The notes beneath the pieces are model-generated. The model searched no databases, was not told where the DNA came from, and worked only from the letters and a program-made list of their open reading frames with translations. Of a stretch of DNA of 7,648 nt, positions 6,396-7,648 are shown one piece after another. Origin of the DNA: Calditrichota bacterium (GTDB lineage: Bacteria; Calditrichota; Calditrichia; RBG-13-44-9); NCBI GenBank assembly GCA_016934605.1, contig JAFGSO010000036.1, positions 1 to 7,648 on the forward strand, written 5' to 3'. Position numbers and translations under genes: made by a program. The stretch's first letter is position 1; the number at the start of each line of letters is the position of its first letter.

Positions 6396-7163
6396 TTATT
6401 TAAGTTTTTTCAGGCGCTCCCTGGCCTGTTTCTTATATTCATCATCATCTGCATCCGTTTTGGGCAGCTCGACAACTTTTTCATATTCCAAAATAGCCTT
6501 ATCTTTCCTGTCAAGTTCTTCGTATGTGAAGGCCAATTCCAGATGGTGATTTATGTGCCCGGGATTCAGTTCAATCGCCCTGCGGAAACAGGCAGCCGAA
6601 GAGTCAACCGATGCTTCCTTGGGAACGCCTCCAAGAAACATGTTGGCAAAATTTTTCTGAATCCAGTTTAAAGTGGCCATCTTTCGGTGCCATCTTCCCA
6701 GAACATGCCAGGCAATATCATCTGTTGGATCCAGGGCAAGAGCTTTATCCACCGCCGCTTTAACATCCTTTGATAATTGAACCTGTTCTTTTTTACCGGC
6801 ATCAAGTGCCACCCGTCCTATGGCAACACTGAGGTATAAATATCCCTTTGCTCCCTCGGGATTTATATTTACCGCTTTTTGTGCATAATCCTGTGCTCTT
6901 TTGTAGGCTTCTTTCCTGGTTTCATCGTCATCAATTGTTTCCCCAACATCCACATAAGCACGTGATATTTTCCAGGCTGCTTCATAATGGGATGAATCAA
7001 TTTTAAGAACCTGACTATAATAATTTAATGCTTCCCGGTTATTGAAGGCCTTAAAAGCGCTATCACCCTTTGCAATCAGCATTTCCGTCTCCTGAGCATC
7101 AAGGTTCAGCGCCAGTAACAAACAGCAGATTGAAACAGCAGTGGCAAAAAATTTACTATTCAT
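6396..7163 (-). CDS. Exported TPR protein related to the RMDN (regulator of microtubule dynamics) family
   Basis: The 255-residue protein starts at the ATG at 7161-7163: a strong AGGAGG lies four bases upstream, and a clean signal peptide follows (MNSKFFATAV..., hydrophobic to about residue 20, likely cleavage after LDAQ at 24). A longer frame reaching back to 7217 lacks both features. The mature part is all-helical with TPR-like repeats: about 25-58 (KGDSAFKAFNNREALNYYSQ), 60-102, 133-147 and 187-235 (CFRRAIELNPGHINHHLELA). The segment HVLGRWHRKMATLNWIQK (153-170) followed by FLGGVPKEAS (176-185) and ELPKTDADDDEYKKQA matches the pattern of eukaryotic RMDN/FAM82 proteins and their bacterial relatives. 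It is probably periplasmic, serving as a protein-interaction scaffold; no enzymatic motif is seen. It lies between a cyclophilin gene and thyX in the same direction. Confidence 0.85.
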   Translation of the reverse strand: MNSKFFATAVSICCLLLALNLDAQETEMLIAKGDSAFKAFNNREALNYYSQVLKIDSSHYEAAWKISRAYVDVGETIDDDETRKEAYKRAQDYAQKAVNINPEGAKGYLYLSVAIGRVALDAGKKEQVQLSKDVKAAVDKALALDPTDDIAWHVLGRWHRKMATLNWIQKNFANMFLGGVPKEASVDSSAACFRRAIELNPGHINHHLELAFTYEELDRKDKAILEYEKVVELPKTDADDDEYKKQARERLKKLK

Positions 7164-7167
7164 AACT

Positions 7168-7173
7168 CCTCCT
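7168..7173 (-). promoter_or_regulatory. Strong ribosome-binding site of the TPR gene
   Basis: On the - strand the sequence GCAGGAGGAGTTATG gives a perfect AGGAGG four bases before the ATG at 7163. It decides the start of the TPR gene against the upstream in-frame alternative at 7217. It is the only full Shine-Dalgarno sequence in the window; the thyX, ada and PilZ starts have none that is obvious. Confidence 0.85.
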
Positions 7174-7236
7174 GCATGAATAAATGTTAAACTTTTTAAT
7201 TTAGATTGATCACACATTTTATTTTAATGTACCCTG

Positions 7237-7647
7237 TCAGTTCAATATTTCGGCACTCAAAATCTGGTCATATACCTGAATCCGGTCAATAACATCCATT
7301 CCGGAAATAACCCTTCCAAATGCAGTATGTCTGCCGTTAAGATGTGGCTGCGGAACATGTGTAATAAAAAACTGGCTCCCGCCGGTATCTTTCCCGGCAT
7401 GTGCCATCCCGATAATTCCCCGGCGATAGAATAAATCATTATATTCACATGGGATAGTGTATCCGGGTCCGCCCCAGCCGTCTCCCCGTGGATCCCCGGC
7501 CTGGATCACAAATCCGGGAACTACCCGATGAAAATAGAGTCCATTATAAAAATCTTTACTTACAAGATCAAGAAAATTGGCAACGGTGACCGGGGCTTTG
7601 TTTGGAAACAGTTCCAGCTCAAAGTTTCCTCTGGTTGTTTTAAGAAT
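7237..7647 (-). CDS. Cyclophilin-type peptidyl-prolyl cis-trans isomerase (5' truncated)
   Basis: The frame is open to the right edge, so the N-terminus is missing; 136 residues are visible. They cover most of a cyclophilin domain: FELELFPNKAPVTVANFLDL, then the active-site block FHRVVPGFVIQAGDP, where R41, F46 and Q49 of the fragment match R55, F60 and Q63 of human cyclophilin A. These are followed by GGSQFFIT and HLNGRHTAFGRV. The Trp of human CypA that contacts cyclosporin is His here, as often varies in bacteria. The enzyme speeds isomerisation of Xaa-Pro bonds during protein folding. Whether it is cytosolic or exported cannot be said without the N-terminus. The GTG at 7507-7509 is an internal Val of the active-site block, not a start. 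The stop is 73 bases before the TPR gene in the same direction. Confidence 0.92.
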   Translation of the reverse strand: MLKTTRGNFELELFPNKAPVTVANFLDLVSKDFYNGLYFHRVVPGFVIQAGDPRGDGWGGPGYTIPCEYNDLFYRRGIIGMAHAGKDTGGSQFFITHVPQPHLNGRHTAFGRVISGMDVIDRIQVYDQILSAEILN

Positions 7648-7648
7648 G

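Noticed and set aside
7164..7217. Longer TPR protein starting at 7217
   Set aside because: The upstream extension lacks a ribosome-binding site, would bury the signal peptide and overlaps the AGGAGG used by the start at 7163.

Overview
The window suggests an AT-rich, Gram-negative-type bacterium. Evidence includes a putative outer-membrane or periplasmic lipoprotein, an Omp28-like thioredoxin-fold protein, a signal-peptide TPR protein and a flavin-dependent rather than classical thymidylate synthase. Most starts lack a good Shine-Dalgarno sequence; the TPR gene is the clear exception. The gene mix would fit the Fibrobacterota-Chlorobiota-Bacteroidota group or neighbours such as Calditrichota or KSB1, but this is inference from protein style, not proof.

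Left part, + strand (1-2540). A truncated gene for an Omp28-like thioredoxin-fold protein without its CxxC cysteines overlaps by one base with a gene for a two-domain Ig-like exported protein; the pair is probably translated together. After a gap holding a degenerate heptanucleotide repeat comes a single-domain PilZ protein (c-di-GMP receptor family). Next is a stand-alone STAS protein (anti-sigma antagonist family), closed by a strong stem-loop terminator.

Middle (2535-4518). On the - strand lies the wreck of a DUF6265-type exported protein, broken by at least two frameshifts and a stop codon and running into the terminator of the STAS gene. Diverging from it is a full-length three-domain Ada protein (alkylation-damage sensor and repair) behind a recognisable TTGACA promoter. 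A 314-base AT-rich gap separates ada from the convergent genes that follow.

Right part, - strand (4519-7648). In transcription order: a truncated cyclophilin-type peptidyl-prolyl isomerase, an exported TPR protein resembling the eukaryotic RMDN family, a double-length ThyX, and a small FmdB-type zinc ribbon. Gaps of 73, 33 and 56 bases make a shared transcript plausible.

The most notable object is the 521-residue ThyX. It carries two ThyX folds in tandem. The nucleotide- and flavin-binding residues seem shared out between them: the first half keeps the ExSxR residues and the R147 equivalent, the second keeps QxxRHR and the R174 equivalent. In homotetrameric ThyX these two sets come from different subunits to build one site. 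This reads as a fused pseudo-heterodimer with one class of complete active site. No CRISPR array, tRNA, rRNA or insertion sequence was seen.
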